A DNA stretch of 64,000 nucleotides from Maniola hyperantus. Its lineage: Eukaryota; Arthropoda; Insecta; Lepidoptera; Nymphalidae. The notes below the pieces were generated by a model. It had not been told where the DNA came from, did not search any database, and saw only the letters and a program-made list of their open reading frames with translations. The DNA is taken from positions 13,249,440 to 13,313,439 of the forward strand of contig NC_048553.1 of NCBI RefSeq assembly GCF_902806685.2, given 5' to 3'. How positions within the stretch are numbered: position 1 is the first letter of the stretch; each line of letters opens with the position of its first letter. Shown piece by piece: positions 50,109 to 59,530 of the stretch. Both the position numbers and the translations under genes were made by a program.

Positions 50109-50686
50109 CAGAGGCGTAGCTAGGTGTGGACGAATTGGGGCCTCGACCACGGCCTACTTAAGGGGGCCTCGCACTGCAAAATTTAAAATTCAAGGCCCGT
50201 TTAGCAGTAATTTCAATCGAAGCTGGTTTAGCTGCGAACAAGTAAAGAGATAAATCCGAAAACCGTGATTTTCACCATGAAATAAAATAAAATTCAAAAA
50301 CTAAGATTACTATACCACATACGTAGCGAGACTAATCATTAATCTATGCTATACCATATATTATAAGTGGGGTATCATATACCGGCACATTCTAAAACAG
50401 ATTTTCATTTATTTTTATACATAATAGTTTTTGATTTATCATGAAAAATTGTAGAAAAAAAAATACGAATGTATTACGGCCTCGGTGCGCGAGTCTGAGA
50501 CGCACTTGGCCGGTTCTTTTTCGCTATCACAAGTAGGTATGTCGTTTCAAAGCATTTTTGCTAGAATAGATCAATAGATCTAGGTATGGTAGGTAGATAT
50601 GGTAAGGTAGATCTTGGGAATGAAAGAAAAGGGGCCTCGCTGATGCGTCTTCACCCACGCCCGTATTAGTCCACCCTACGCCTCTG
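50109..50686. mobile_element. hAT-like element with a nested family A copy
   Basis: Ends CAGAGGCGTAGCTAGG and CCCTACGCCTCTG. The flanking octamers gtgctgtg and gttctctg agree at six of eight positions, an eroded target duplication. 'ggggcctcg' recurs near both ends. The middle (50254-50516) is a family A repeat that inserted later. Confidence 0.7.
50254..50516 (+). repeat. Family A repeat, 5'-truncated
   Basis: It runs from 'aaccgtgattttcaccatga' to 'gagacgcacttggccggttc', inside the hAT element. It is more diverged than most copies. Confidence 0.65.
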
Positions 50687-50980
50687 GTTCTCTGGTTGAT
50701 GGGTTGTAACTTGTAAGGTATCCAATAAATCCTGTCAAGTTCATCTACATTCGTCTTTCCTTGTAAGAAGTGCTTTTTCATGTAAACTCAAGACTGAAAA
50801 TGTAGGTACGAAATATGAACAATAATATTAAAATGAAGACATACAAAAGCAACTACCCGTTACCTTCTTCGTTTCGTTCACGTGTTCTAGTAATTAATAT
50901 TCATTTTAATATATCATAATAACAAAACTCCGCTATTCGTCTAGCCTGAACCCCCCCCTCCCCCCCATTTATAATAAATG

Positions 50981-51068
50981 GGTACCTTCAAGTCAAAAGT
51001 GAATAGGCATCTTCTAGGTAAGCGCGCTCCAGCTTAGGCTGCATCATCACTTGCCACCAGGTCTGATC
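50981..51068 (+). mobile_element. L-B LINE 3' end
   Basis: It encodes 'FKSKVNRHLLGKRAPA' and a stop, then 'ggctgcatcatcacttgcc' + 'accaggtctgat', the tail shared with S2 SINEs. Confidence 0.65.
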
Positions 51069-51073
51069 TATAA

Positions 51074-51291
51074 TCTAAATATATAAAAGGAAAAGGTGAC
51101 TGACTGACTGACTGACTAATCTAGTAACGCACAGCTCAAACTACTGGTCGGATCGGGCTGAAATTTGGCATGCAGATGGCTATGATAATGTAGCTTAGGA
51201 AAGGATTTTTGAAAATTCAACCCATAAGGGGGTGAAATAGGGGTTGGAAATTCGTGTAGTCCACGCGGACGAAGTCGCGAGCATAAGCTAG
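51074..51291 (+). mobile_element. H1 Helitron, full length
   Basis: It starts TCTAAATATATAAAAGGAAA after A and ends 'gcgagcataagCTAG' before T, with the terminal hairpin intact. Confidence 0.85.
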
Positions 51292-51533
51292 TATTTAAAA
51301 AGAGAACTCACTTTTTTAAAAGAAGTACTTAAGTAGGGGTATGTTCTTTCAATTTCAAGATAAACATAAAATATACAATAAAAACAATGAACAGACAAAA
51401 ACATTGTGGACAAAAACCTATTTTCTGTTCATGTTTATTTTCGTTACTCCATTCAGTGTTAACAAAGGCCATACATTCTCTATTATGTACCTATTATATA
51501 CAAGTTAGACAAAATGACAAAAGTAATTCTTTA

Positions 51534-51879
51534 GGGCGGTTTCAGACTAGCGTATTTTTTGTGCGTATACGGTCGTTTCAGCATACGCGCTTACACGCGC
51601 GCTACATACGCGCTTCAAAAAACCGGACGCGCGTATACGGGCATACTTCGGCGTGTACGCTCGAACCGGTGCGGTCGGTGGCCCGGTGGGTGGTGGTCTC
51701 TGGCGGCTCGCGCTTATACGAGCTTAGATTTTAGAAGCGTGATTATGGATTATATCTATGGAATCGCGTCAACGCTCGTACGAGTTGAGCGTGTGCCAAA
51801 AGGCGCGCCTATACGCACCTACAAGCGCTTCCAAAAACGAGCTTATACGCGCATATAATACGCTAGTCTGAAACCGCCC
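51534..51879. mobile_element. PIF/Harbinger-like MITE, 346 bp
   Basis: Termini 'GGGCGGTTTCAGACTAGCGT' and the exact complement, flanked by TTA on both sides (51531-51533 and 51880-51882). A 3-bp TWA duplication with GGG-type ends is the PIF/Harbinger pattern. The interior is packed with short inverted 'atacgcgc/gcgcgtat' motifs. Confidence 0.88.
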
Positions 51880-51993
51880 TTACTATAAATTGAAAAGAAA
51901 TCATAAAACATTTACTTTGTATATTATTCTAAGTAGGTACATTGATATGTTTATATCATTAACAAATTTAAAAGGTTAACAATACAATTTAAT

Positions 51994-52430
51994 TTTTAGG
52001 GTTCCGTACCTCAAAAGGAAAAACGGAACCCTTATAGGATCACTTTGTTGTATGTCTGTCTGTCTGTCGGTCTGTCAAGAAACCTACAGGGTACTTCCCG
52101 TTGACCTAGAATCATGAAATTTGGCAGGTAGGTAGGTCCTATAGCAGACATAAGGAGAAAAATCTGAAAAATGTGAATTTGTGGTTACATCACACAAAAA
52201 AAATTAAATTGTTGTCACGAACTAAAAATTTGTATTTTCAATTTTCGAAGAAAAATAACTATATCAAGTGGGGTATCATATGAAAAGGCTTTACCTGTGC
52301 ATTCTAATACAATTTTTTATTTATTTTTAGTGCATCATAGTTTTTGAATTATCGTGAAAAATGTCGAAAAATAAGACTGTAGTACGGAACCCTCGCTGCG
52401 CGAGCCTGACTCCCACTTCGCCGGCTTTTT
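51994..52430 (+). repeat. Family A repeat, full length
   Basis: Both termini are complete and it is close to the family consensus. It lies 220 bp from exon 1 of the sidestep-like gene. Confidence 0.8.
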
Positions 52431-52649
52431 ACATTATTTATTGTTTCTTTCTAGATAATTTATATGTAGGTAACTAGGTACCTACTTACTTTCTGTTGTT
52501 TCTTTATGTGTAATAATATAAATTTTAATTTACAAAAAATAAAAATAAAATTGAAAATTAAGCAGAACAATAAATAAATCTCGATAGCCATAGCATATTA
52601 ATTATTAAGGTGGTGGTTGCATTGGTAATGTAAGAAACTGACAACATAC

Positions 52650-52794
52650 TTGGCATATCCAGGTCGCTTATGAACTCCGCAGTCTCCACAAAACCTCGTC
52701 CCGTGGCCATGGTTGCCATGGCGACCAGGATCGCGATCCACATCCAAGCCCCCCGGCACCCCCGCACTAAACACACTAAAACCCCCATCAACAC
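52650..52794 (-). CDS. side: Sidestep-like receptor, exon 1 (signal peptide)
   Basis: On the minus strand an ATG at 52794 opens 48 codons ending 'FISDLDMP' and one extra base before a 'gtatgt' donor ('ccaa|gtatgttg'). The phase matches the exon 2 acceptor, giving '...DLDMP-I-PTAHVAGVV'. The hydrophobic run 'WMWIAILVAMATMA' (17-30) preceded by Arg residues looks like a signal peptide, as expected for a type I surface receptor. In-frame ATGs at codons 3 and 18 are alternative starts. The exon is GC-rich and preceded by a GC-rich leader, unlike the surrounding intron-type DNA. The link to exons 2-4 rests on phase, signal peptide and orientation; 47 kb lies between, so it is less certain than those exons. 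Confidence 0.65.
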
Positions 52795-53130
52795 TAACTA
52801 CACAACACACCAAAATCACATTCCAAAATTCCACTTCAAACGCACGTATCCTACATTCCGTCACACATGAATCCTTTGAAAGTTGAAACACGTATTTTAG
52901 AGCTGTAATGTTGTATGAGCTATAGGTGTTATTATAGCTGTATAGTCATATATATGGAGCGTTTATAGAGCACAGAGAGACCACGTGTTAATATAAACAA
53001 ACGATCGTACGGACCGACAAGCGTCGAGCGGCGGCGGCGGCGTGCGTACGACGGAGCGGCGCGGCGGCGACTGATAGCTGAAGCAACGCTGAAAGTTAAA
53101 CCGATCAGTCTTCAGTGAGCCTGGAGCCAC
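52795..53130 (-). promoter_or_regulatory. Candidate 5' UTR and promoter of the sidestep-like gene
   Basis: The stretch 52980-53130 is an island of high GC with (CGG)n at 53028-53040 and 53061-53069 in AT-rich DNA. On the minus strand 'atcagtcg' at about 53075-53068 matches an arthropod initiator (TCAGT). A CACGTG E-box is at 52982-52987 and 'ctataaac' at about 52966. An out-of-frame ATG at 52891 upstream of the main start could repress translation. The transcription start is not determined. Confidence 0.45.
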
Positions 53131-53197
53131 CCATGTGATAATTACAGATTCAGATGCTTAAAATCAATGATATTATACAGAACCCGAGATATCACTA

Positions 53198-53560
53198 CCC
53201 ATATTATCAGTACCCATATTATAAATACGAAAGAATTTAATGGTCGCAACGGAGCAACGGAACGACGTGCTTTTTTGCATGAGTACCAATAGAAGACCTT
53301 ACTTTCTATCGCGGAAAATTAAAAAGAGCAACCGCCGAGTTTCTTGTTGGTTCTTCTCGGAAGGAACGGCATTCCGAACCAGTGGTAAATTAAAACTACC
53401 TGACTATTCATAAGCACTTGTAAAAGTTTATATGAATAAAACATATTCTATTCTATTCTAATCTATTAAAAAGTTCCAATATGATAAAACCTAAATCCAC
53501 GCGGATGGAGACCGTCCGTTGCTCCAACTATAAACCAACGAAACCAACAAACAAACACTT
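53198..53560 (+). mobile_element. H2 Helitron split by an L-A LINE tail
   Basis: The 5' half 'TCACTACCCATATTATCAG' (a duplicated start) runs to 'cgcggaaaatt'. The 3' half resumes at 53474 with 'ttccaatatgataaaaccta' and 'aatccacgcggatgg', but lacks a clean CTAG. Between them lies the LINE insertion at 53327-53464. Confidence 0.65.
53327..53464 (+). mobile_element. L-A LINE 3' end with 9-bp target duplication
   Basis: The same 3' UTR as 25505-25647, ending in (TATTC)n. It is flanked by ATTAAAAAG on both sides (53318-53326 and 53465-53473), a target-primed retrotransposition footprint. It is 5'-truncated to 138 bp, and the insertion is later than the H2 Helitron it interrupts. Confidence 0.85.
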
Positions 53561-53663
53561 TCGCATTTATGTAGTAGAATGTGTCATAGATAAACTCGAC
53601 CAAGATCATATTGTGGTCATACCAATAAAAACTAACTGACTCGCATTATGTATAACTAAGTAT

Positions 53664-53665
<2 letters not shown>

Positions 53666-53699
<34 letters not shown>

Positions 53700-53966
53700 T
53701 AGCCTGTGGACATCCACTGTTGGACATAGGCCTTCCCTAAAGGGCGCCACCACACCCGGTCCTCAGCCTTCCTCATCCCGCCACTTCCCGCCAGCCTCTT
53801 TATATCGTCGGTCCATCGTGCTGGAGGGCGTCCCACACTACGCTTGCTTAAACGCGGTCTCCACTCAAGGAGTTTCCGGCTCCAACGGCCATCGCCTCTA
53901 CGACAGGCATGACCTGCCCACTGCCACTTCAGATTGCTAATAGTTTGGGCTATGTCACTAACTAAC
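53666..53966 (-). mobile_element. RTE-type LINE 3' end with ATC tail
   Basis: The (ATC)11 at 53666-53699 is the tail; then 'tggacatccactgttggaca' and the RT C-terminal remnant to 'ttgggctatgtcactaa'. It is the same subtype as 4586-4803, more complete at the 3' end. Confidence 0.75.
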
Positions 53967-53997
53967 TATAATAACTAAGTATAATAATTATGATAAT

Positions 53998-54084
53998 TTT
54001 TAAACCCGTGGGAACTCTTTCATTTTCCGCGATAAAAAGTAGTAGCTAATTATATTTGTCCCCGGGATGTAAGCTAACTCAATA
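53998..54084 (-). mobile_element. H2 Helitron, internal fragment
   Basis: 'acccgtgggaactctttcat' and 'tccccgggatgtaagctaac' are the H2 middle in reverse, without termini. Confidence 0.5.
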
Positions 54085-54100
54085 CCAATAAATAAATTAT

Positions 54101-54272
54101 TTTTTGACAAGAATATTAGCCAAGTTAATTACTGACTAATATTCCCCTTTCCCCTCCAATTAAGCGTAAAGCTTGTGCTAGGAGTAGGTACGACAATAGT
54201 TCAACGGGTGGGATTCGAACCGACCTTTCGGTTTTCAGTCCGCTCCTTGAACCGTTGAGCTATCGAGGCTCA
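54101..54272 (-). mobile_element. S3 SINE
   Basis: Minus-strand head 'cctcgatagctcaacggttc' and B box 'ggttcgaatccc'. The A-tail is reduced to 'gtcaaaaa'. Confidence 0.75.
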
Positions 54273-54342
54273 TAATAAGTAGGTAACTAACTATAAGGAA
54301 ATCGGTAAACAAGTAAATAATAATAAGTAAATGAGTAAAAAT

Positions 54343-54362
54343 GTGGATGGATGGATGGATGA
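54343..54362. repeat. GGAT microsatellite
   Basis: About five GATG units, with no mobile element attached. Confidence 0.8.
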
Positions 54363-54407
54363 AATACAATATTTAGTTTAGTATTCTGTTTACGTGTTCT
54401 ATCATAA

Positions 54408-54848
54408 TAAAAACCGGCCAAGTGCGAGTCAGGCTCGCGCAATGTGGGTTCCGTACTACAGTCTTAGTTTTTCGACATTTTGCACGATAATTCAAAAACT
54501 ATGATGCATAAAAATAAATAAAAATCTGTTTTAGAATGTACAGGTGAAGACCTTTCATATGATACCCCACTTGATATAGTCACTCACTTCAAAAGTTGAA
54601 AATACTAATTATTAGTTCATGACCACAATTTAATTTTTTTTGTGTAATGTAACCCTAAATTCATGGTTTTCAGATTTTTTCCCAAATGTCAGCTATAATA
54701 TCTACCTACCTGCCAAATTTCATGATTCTAGGTCAACGGGAAGTACCCTGTAGGTTTCTTGACAGACATACGGACAGACAGACAGACAGACAACAAAGTG
54801 ATCCTATAAGGGTTCCGTTTTTCCTTTTGAGGTACGGAACCCTAAAAA
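54408..54848 (-). repeat. Family A repeat, full length
   Basis: Complete ends; the CAGA run is at 54771-54792. Confidence 0.8.
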
Positions 54849-55150
54849 CTGTATTAAGTATACAGTTTTTCTACAAAAATTAAATATTTTTTTCACCTGA
54901 AGTGGACTTAGCTTACGCTACAACTGGCTCTATTGAAATGCTAAGTATACACCTACTTCAATTTGTATTCAAACTTTTTATCATAAAAACCTATAGGTAT
55001 TATTATGAATCGAAACTTTTAAAAAAATATTAAAATAAGTGATGTAGGTATGTTTAGAACTAGAGCAGATTTTACAGTCGTGAAATTTAATTTGTAGAAT
55101 GAGAAATTATCTTCCCCTATTTATTATAAAAAAATCCGTAGGTATTTACC

Positions 55151-55312
55151 TACTACAGTTGTATTTTTCGACATTTTTTATGATAAATCAAAAACTATTA
55201 TGCATAAAAAATAAATTAAAATCTGTTTTAGAATGTACCTACAGGTAAAGCCCTTTCATATGATACTCAACTTAGTATCGTTATCTTACTGTAAAAATTG
55301 AAAATGCTACTA
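55151..55312 (-). repeat. Family A repeat, distal half
   Basis: 'ctacagttgtatttttcgac' to 'actgtaaaaattgaaaatgc'. Diverged, lacking both terminal hairpins. Confidence 0.6.
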
Positions 55313-55621
55313 TAAATAGTCCTGAAAGTAAAAACGAACAGAGCGGACGTTCATGTGAATAATTACAAAACTGGTTGTTTAAAATGGTATTAATTTGTGG
55401 ATAATTGAACGGGAAGTATGCTTCGGACGATCAATGCGGGATGAATTGCGGCCTCTATTTAAACAACTCTGCCATGGATTTAATGAATTTCATGAAATTA
55501 CTACAGAAAATTATTGCAATTCGCATTCTGTGGATATTTTTTTGCAATCACTACCCATGTTATAAATGCGGAAATCTGTTTTAACTGACTTTTAAAAAGG
55601 AGGTGGTTCTCATTGTCAAAA

Positions 55622-55804
55622 TTAAATATATAAAACGAAAAGATGACTGACTGACTGATCTACCAACGCACAGCTCAAACTACTGGACGGATTGGGCTGA
55701 AATTTGGCATGCAGATAGGCTTTATGACGTAGGCATCCGCTAAGAAAGGATTTTTAAAAATTCAATCCCTAAGGGGGTGAAATAGGGATTTTAAAATTGT
55801 GTAG
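55622..55804 (+). mobile_element. H1 Helitron, both ends eroded
   Basis: 'aaatatataaaacgaaaaga' to 'ggtgaaatagggattttaaa' + 'attgtgtagtt'. The hairpin and CTAG are lost. Confidence 0.65.
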
Positions 55805-56051
55805 TTCTTGGATTTTCTCCTCACAGATCTTCCCCCAAATTTCAGTATGATAAAAATAAAATCGCTCTGAGTTCAGCCTCATGATATGAGATTTTACCAG
55901 CACTTAAAAGGAATATTAAATTAAGTACCTTTTCCACACGCGCCAAAGTATGTACCTAACCTAATATCACATTCACAAGAACCAAGATGTAATAGAAACT
56001 TTCTTTATTTGTTCCTATTATTTTTCTATTCTGTGTTCGGAATTCTTTTTT

Positions 56052-56382
56052 TTTTTAATTCATACACAAGTTAGCCCTTGACTGCAATCTCACCTGGTGG
56101 TACACACACAAGATGGAAGCGAGCTAACCTGGAAGGAGTATGGCAGTTATTATTGAACCCATAACCCTTTGGTTTCTACACGGCATCGTACCGGAACGCT
56201 AAATTGCTTGGCACACGGCTTTGTCTGTAGGGTGGTAACTAGCCACGGCCGAAGCATTCCACCAGACAAGACGAGAAATTTTGAAATTATAAAATTCCAA
56301 ACCCCTGCCGGGAATCGAACCTGAGACCTCACACTAATAAGACCACAGCGCTTACCACTGCGCCAGGCAGGTCGTCAAAAAT
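56052..56382 (-). mobile_element. S2 SINE, full length
   Basis: Tail stem at 56087-56100 (the 'aagtgatgatgcag' part is replaced by 'cacacacaa'), and head 'ctgcctggcgcagtggtaag' on the minus strand. Confidence 0.75.
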
Positions 56383-56395
56383 TCGGAATAGGTGA

Positions 56396-56880
56396 CGTGA
56401 AGAGGATCCGAGGTTCAATTCCTGGCACGCACCTTTTTGGAGATATGTACGTTTTAAGTAACTATTTTTTTTTTTAAAGAATATTAGCCATGCTAATCAG
56501 GACTAATATTCCCCTTTCCTCTCCAACTAAGCGTAAAGCTTGTGCTAGGAGTAGGTACGACAATAGTGCAACGGGTAGGGTTTGAACCGCCGACCTTTCG
56601 AAATTCAGTCCGCTCCTCAACCGTTGAGCTATTGAGGCTCAAACTAAAATTATTATTAAGTATAACAAAAATCAAAACTATAATTATAACACTTGCTTTA
56701 ACGGTGAAGGAAAACATCGTGAGGAAACCTGCATGCCTGAGAGTTCTCCATACTGTTCTCAAATCCGTGTGAAGTCTGCCGATCAGCACTTATCCAGCGT
56801 GGTGGCTACGTGTTGGACTATACCTCACATAGTATAGGTTATAGTATTCTTAGGAGACGATGATGATGATGATGACGAAG
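56396..56880 (+). mobile_element. S1 SINE interrupted by an S3 SINE
   Basis: The B box part 'gaggttcaattcctggcacg' (56410-56440) is separated from the distal body 'cttgctttaacggtgaagga' (56692 on) by the S3 insertion. The end is 'gacgatgatgatgatgatga'. Confidence 0.7.
56465..56641 (-). mobile_element. S3 SINE nested in an S1 SINE
   Basis: The poly(T) start is the A-tail; the B box 'ggttcaaaccc' and head 'cctcaatagctcaacggttg' are on the minus strand. 'aacta' on both sides may be a short target duplication. Confidence 0.8.
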
Positions 56881-56991
56881 CCTAAGTCCAAGGTTTTTAT
56901 AAACCCAGCCCAGCGTAATGTGAATACATTGTTTCCTCTAGTTGTTCATTAAAACCAGTATTAATCAATATAAACCGTTATTAAAACGTGC

Positions 56992-57153
56992 AGTACGTGA
57001 CAGGTTGAGATGGCAATCGGAGTGGGGACCCCCCGCATACCCGCACAGCTCTCGTGCTAACCCGGTGCAAGCGAGCGTGGGTGGCATGCGGGTTTGCGGG
57101 ACGTCCCCCCGCCTCATACGCCTATTGCCATCTCGACCTGTCGCGTTCTATAA
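56992..57153. mobile_element. M3 MITE, full copy
   Basis: Ends 'gcagtacgtgacaggttgag' and 'ctcgacctgtcgcgttctat'. The core contains 'gcaagcgagcgtgggtggca' and other GC-rich sequence. Confidence 0.75.
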
Positions 57154-57339
57154 TAGCGACATTTTGACATGAGACCACAAATTTAGGTGCATTATTTTGT
57201 TTTGGGTGGTGACCTACATAAGTTTGAATGTGTTAGTATTATATAATTAAACTGGGTAAATAGTAAATACAGTGTTAACACGTTGTACTATTGTTTTAAA
57301 TGCTTTAATTTATTAAATAAATAATCTTTTATTTCAGAC

Positions 57340-57707
57340 GGTTTTCAGATTTTTTCTTTTACTAGCTGGCGCCCCAGCGAACTTCGTACCGCCTAACAGT
57401 CGATTCAAATTTTTCTCTCCGTAAGAAACATCCTAGTATTTCAAAGAATATTATAAAAAAAGAATTAGCGAAATCGGTTCAGCTGTTCTCGAGATTTGCG
57501 ATCATCAACACATTTAGCGATTCATTTTTATATACAGAAAGAAGATTACATGTATGGGCACTTGACCTATCTATCTGCCTCATGATTCTAGGTCAACGAG
57601 AAGTCCCCTATAGGTTTTGATTTCCCTTTTCTTGACAGACACGACAAACAGACAACGAAGTACCTAAGGGTTCCTTTTTCCTTTTGAGGTACGGAACCCT
57701 AAAAAGT
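57340..57707 (-). repeat. Family A repeat split by an H3 Helitron
   Basis: 'cggttttcagattttttctt' before, and 'tctgcctcatgattctaggt' to 'ggtacggaaccct' after, are consecutive parts of family A in reverse. Confidence 0.65.
57362..57538 (-). mobile_element. H3 Helitron-like element
   Basis: On the minus strand it starts TCTGTATATAAAAATGAATC and ends 'ggggcgccagCTAG', then T. It has Helitron-type termini but a different body from H1 and H2 ('gagaacagctgaaccgattt'). Confidence 0.7.
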
Positions 57708-57927
57708 GTAGAAGTTTTGAGCGCCACATAAACAGGTGAAATACAACTACAGACACTAAACTAGTGTAATAAATAGTTTCTGCGCGAGTGAAGTTTGTGA
57801 ACAAGTAAGTATACAAGTTTGCCAAAAGGTCAAACAAAGACATCGACAGAACTAAGGAACTACATCAAATAAGTAAAATTTGAAATGCGCTCAAGCAAAT
57901 CTTCTCTTCTAAATCCATCCAGATAAG

Positions 57928-58238
57928 CAGTGATAGGCTAGTGGTTAGGACGTCCGCCTTCTAATCGGAGGTCGGGGGTTCGATCCCGGGCACGCACCTC
58001 TAACTTTTCGGAATTATGTGCGTTTTAATTAATTATATATCTCTTGCTTTAATGGCGAAGGAAAACATCGTGAGGAAACCTGCATGCCTGAGAGTTCTCC
58101 ATGTTCTCAAAGGTGTGTGAAGTCTACCAATCCGCACATGGCCAGCGTGGTAGACTATGGCTAAAACCCTTCTCACTCTGAAAGGAGACCCGCGCTCCGT
58201 AGTGAGCCGGTGATGGGTTGATCATGATGATGATGATG
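57928..58238 (+). mobile_element. S1 SINE, full length
   Basis: Intact A and B boxes ('gataggctagtggttaggac', 'ggttcgatcccgggcacgc') and tail 'ggttgatcatgatgatgatg'. An H2 Helitron starts eight bases later. Confidence 0.88.
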
Positions 58239-58245
58239 AAATCCA

Positions 58246-58277
58246 TCCATACTAATATTATAAATGCGAAAGTGTGC

Positions 58278-58308
<31 letters not shown>

Positions 58309-58478
58309 CTAGCTTTTCACGGCTCAACCATTCAACCGATTTTGACGAAATTTGGTACAGAGATAGTTTGCATCCCGGGGAAGGACATAGGCTACTTTTC
58401 ATCCCGGAAAATTGAAGAGTTCCCACAGGATTTTTAAAAACCTAAATTCACGCGTACGAAGTCGCGGGCATCAGCTAG
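58246..58478 (+). mobile_element. H2 Helitron, full length (reference copy)
   Basis: It starts TCCATACTAATATTATAAAT after A and ends 'gcgggcatcagCTAG' before T. A CTGT microsatellite follows the start; the core 'ggctacttttcatcccggaa' and terminal hairpin are intact. Confidence 0.9.
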
Positions 58479-58499
58479 TATTATATATATAAAAAAGTG

Positions 58500-58779
58500 A
58501 CTGAAAATCTGTTTTAGAATGTACAGGTAAAGCCCTTTCATATGATACCCCACTTGATATATTTATCTTACTTTGAAAGTTGAAAATACAAATTTATTGA
58601 TCATGAACATTTTTTTTTGTGATGTAACGGTTTCGGATTTTTCCCCTTACGTGTGCTATTATAGCCTACCTAGATATAGACCTGCTTGCCTGCCAAATTT
58701 CATGACTCAACGGAAAGCACCCTGTAGGTTTCTTGACAGACATGATAGATAACGAAGTGTACCTACCTATAAGGGTTTC
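58500..58779 (-). repeat. Family A repeat, lacks left end
   Basis: 'aaatctgttttagaatgtac' to 'gtttcttgacagacatgata', merging into the next repeat at 'agggtttctttttagggttc'. Confidence 0.65.
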
Positions 58780-58780
58780 T

Positions 58781-59356
58781 TTTTAGGGTTCCGTAACCGA
58801 ATGGCAAAAAACGGAACCCTTATAGATTCGTCATGTCTGTCTGTCCGTCTGCCTGTCCGTCCGTATGTCACAGCCACTTTTTTCTGAAACTATAAGAGCT
58901 ATACTGTTGAAACTTGGTTTGTGTAAAAATCTTAATGCGGTTCACAGAATACATCTATATTCTGTGAACCGCATTAAGATTTTTACACAAAAATAGAAAA
59001 AAACAATAAATTTTTGGGTTCTCCATACTGAGAACTGAAACTCAAGTGTGTGGGGGGGGGGGGGGGTATCTCTATCTATGGGTATGTCTTTAAAAATTGG
59101 TTTTTAATATATATTTTTTCTAAACTGAATAGTTTTCGCGAATGCCCCCCCCCCCCCCCCCCGTAACTTCTAAAATAACAGAATGACAAAACTAAAAAAA
59201 AAATATAATGTACATTACCATGCAAACTTCCACCGAAAATTGGTTTGAACGAGATCTAGTAAGTCGTTTTTGATTTATCGTGCAAAATGTCGACAAAATA
59301 CGATTGTACTACGGAACCCTCAGTGCGCAATCTGATTCGCACTTGGCCGGTTTTTT
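58781..59356 (+). repeat. Family A-double-prime repeat with inverted duplication
   Basis: It has the related end hairpin 'agggttccgtaaccgaatgg' + 'caaaaaacggaaccct' and the distal end 'gcaatctgattcgcacttgg' + 'ccggtttttt'. The interior has 'ttctgaaactataagagcta', a 34-bp perfect hairpin (58918-58991), G15 at 59052-59066 and C18 at 59145-59162. Confidence 0.7.
58918..58991. repeat. Perfect 34-bp inverted repeat, 6-base loop
   Basis: The left arm begins 'tttgtgtaaaaatcttaatg' and the right arm ends with its exact complement. The loop is 'catcta'. Confidence 0.95.
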
Positions 59357-59530
59357 CCTTTTGAACTTCGGAACCCTAAAAAGGACTACACACTTAAGTA
59401 CGAAAGTTTTCAAAGTTACCGTGCCGTGGAATGGAATGCAATAAGGTAGAAAGAATGTAAACGAAGCCCGCTTGACCTGTTTCCTCAGTATTGACTTTGC
59501 CTTTTGCGGTTATCTCGCCTTTCGGATAAG

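Larger units (their letters stand above)
5224..52649 (-). other. Intron 1 of the sidestep-like gene (about 47.4 kb)
   Basis: It is bounded by the exon 1 donor ('ccaa|gtatgt' on the minus strand) and the exon 2 acceptor. Both junctions are phase 1, which supports direct splicing, but an extra small exon in between cannot be excluded by eye. The intron is filled with transposons of many ages and one intact Jockey element. A long first intron separating the signal-peptide exon from the first Ig exon is common in insect axon-guidance receptor genes. Confidence 0.65.

Noticed and set aside
51559..51858. Overlapping frames rich in Arg and Tyr
   Set aside because: They are produced by repeated ATACGCGC motifs within the Harbinger-like MITE.
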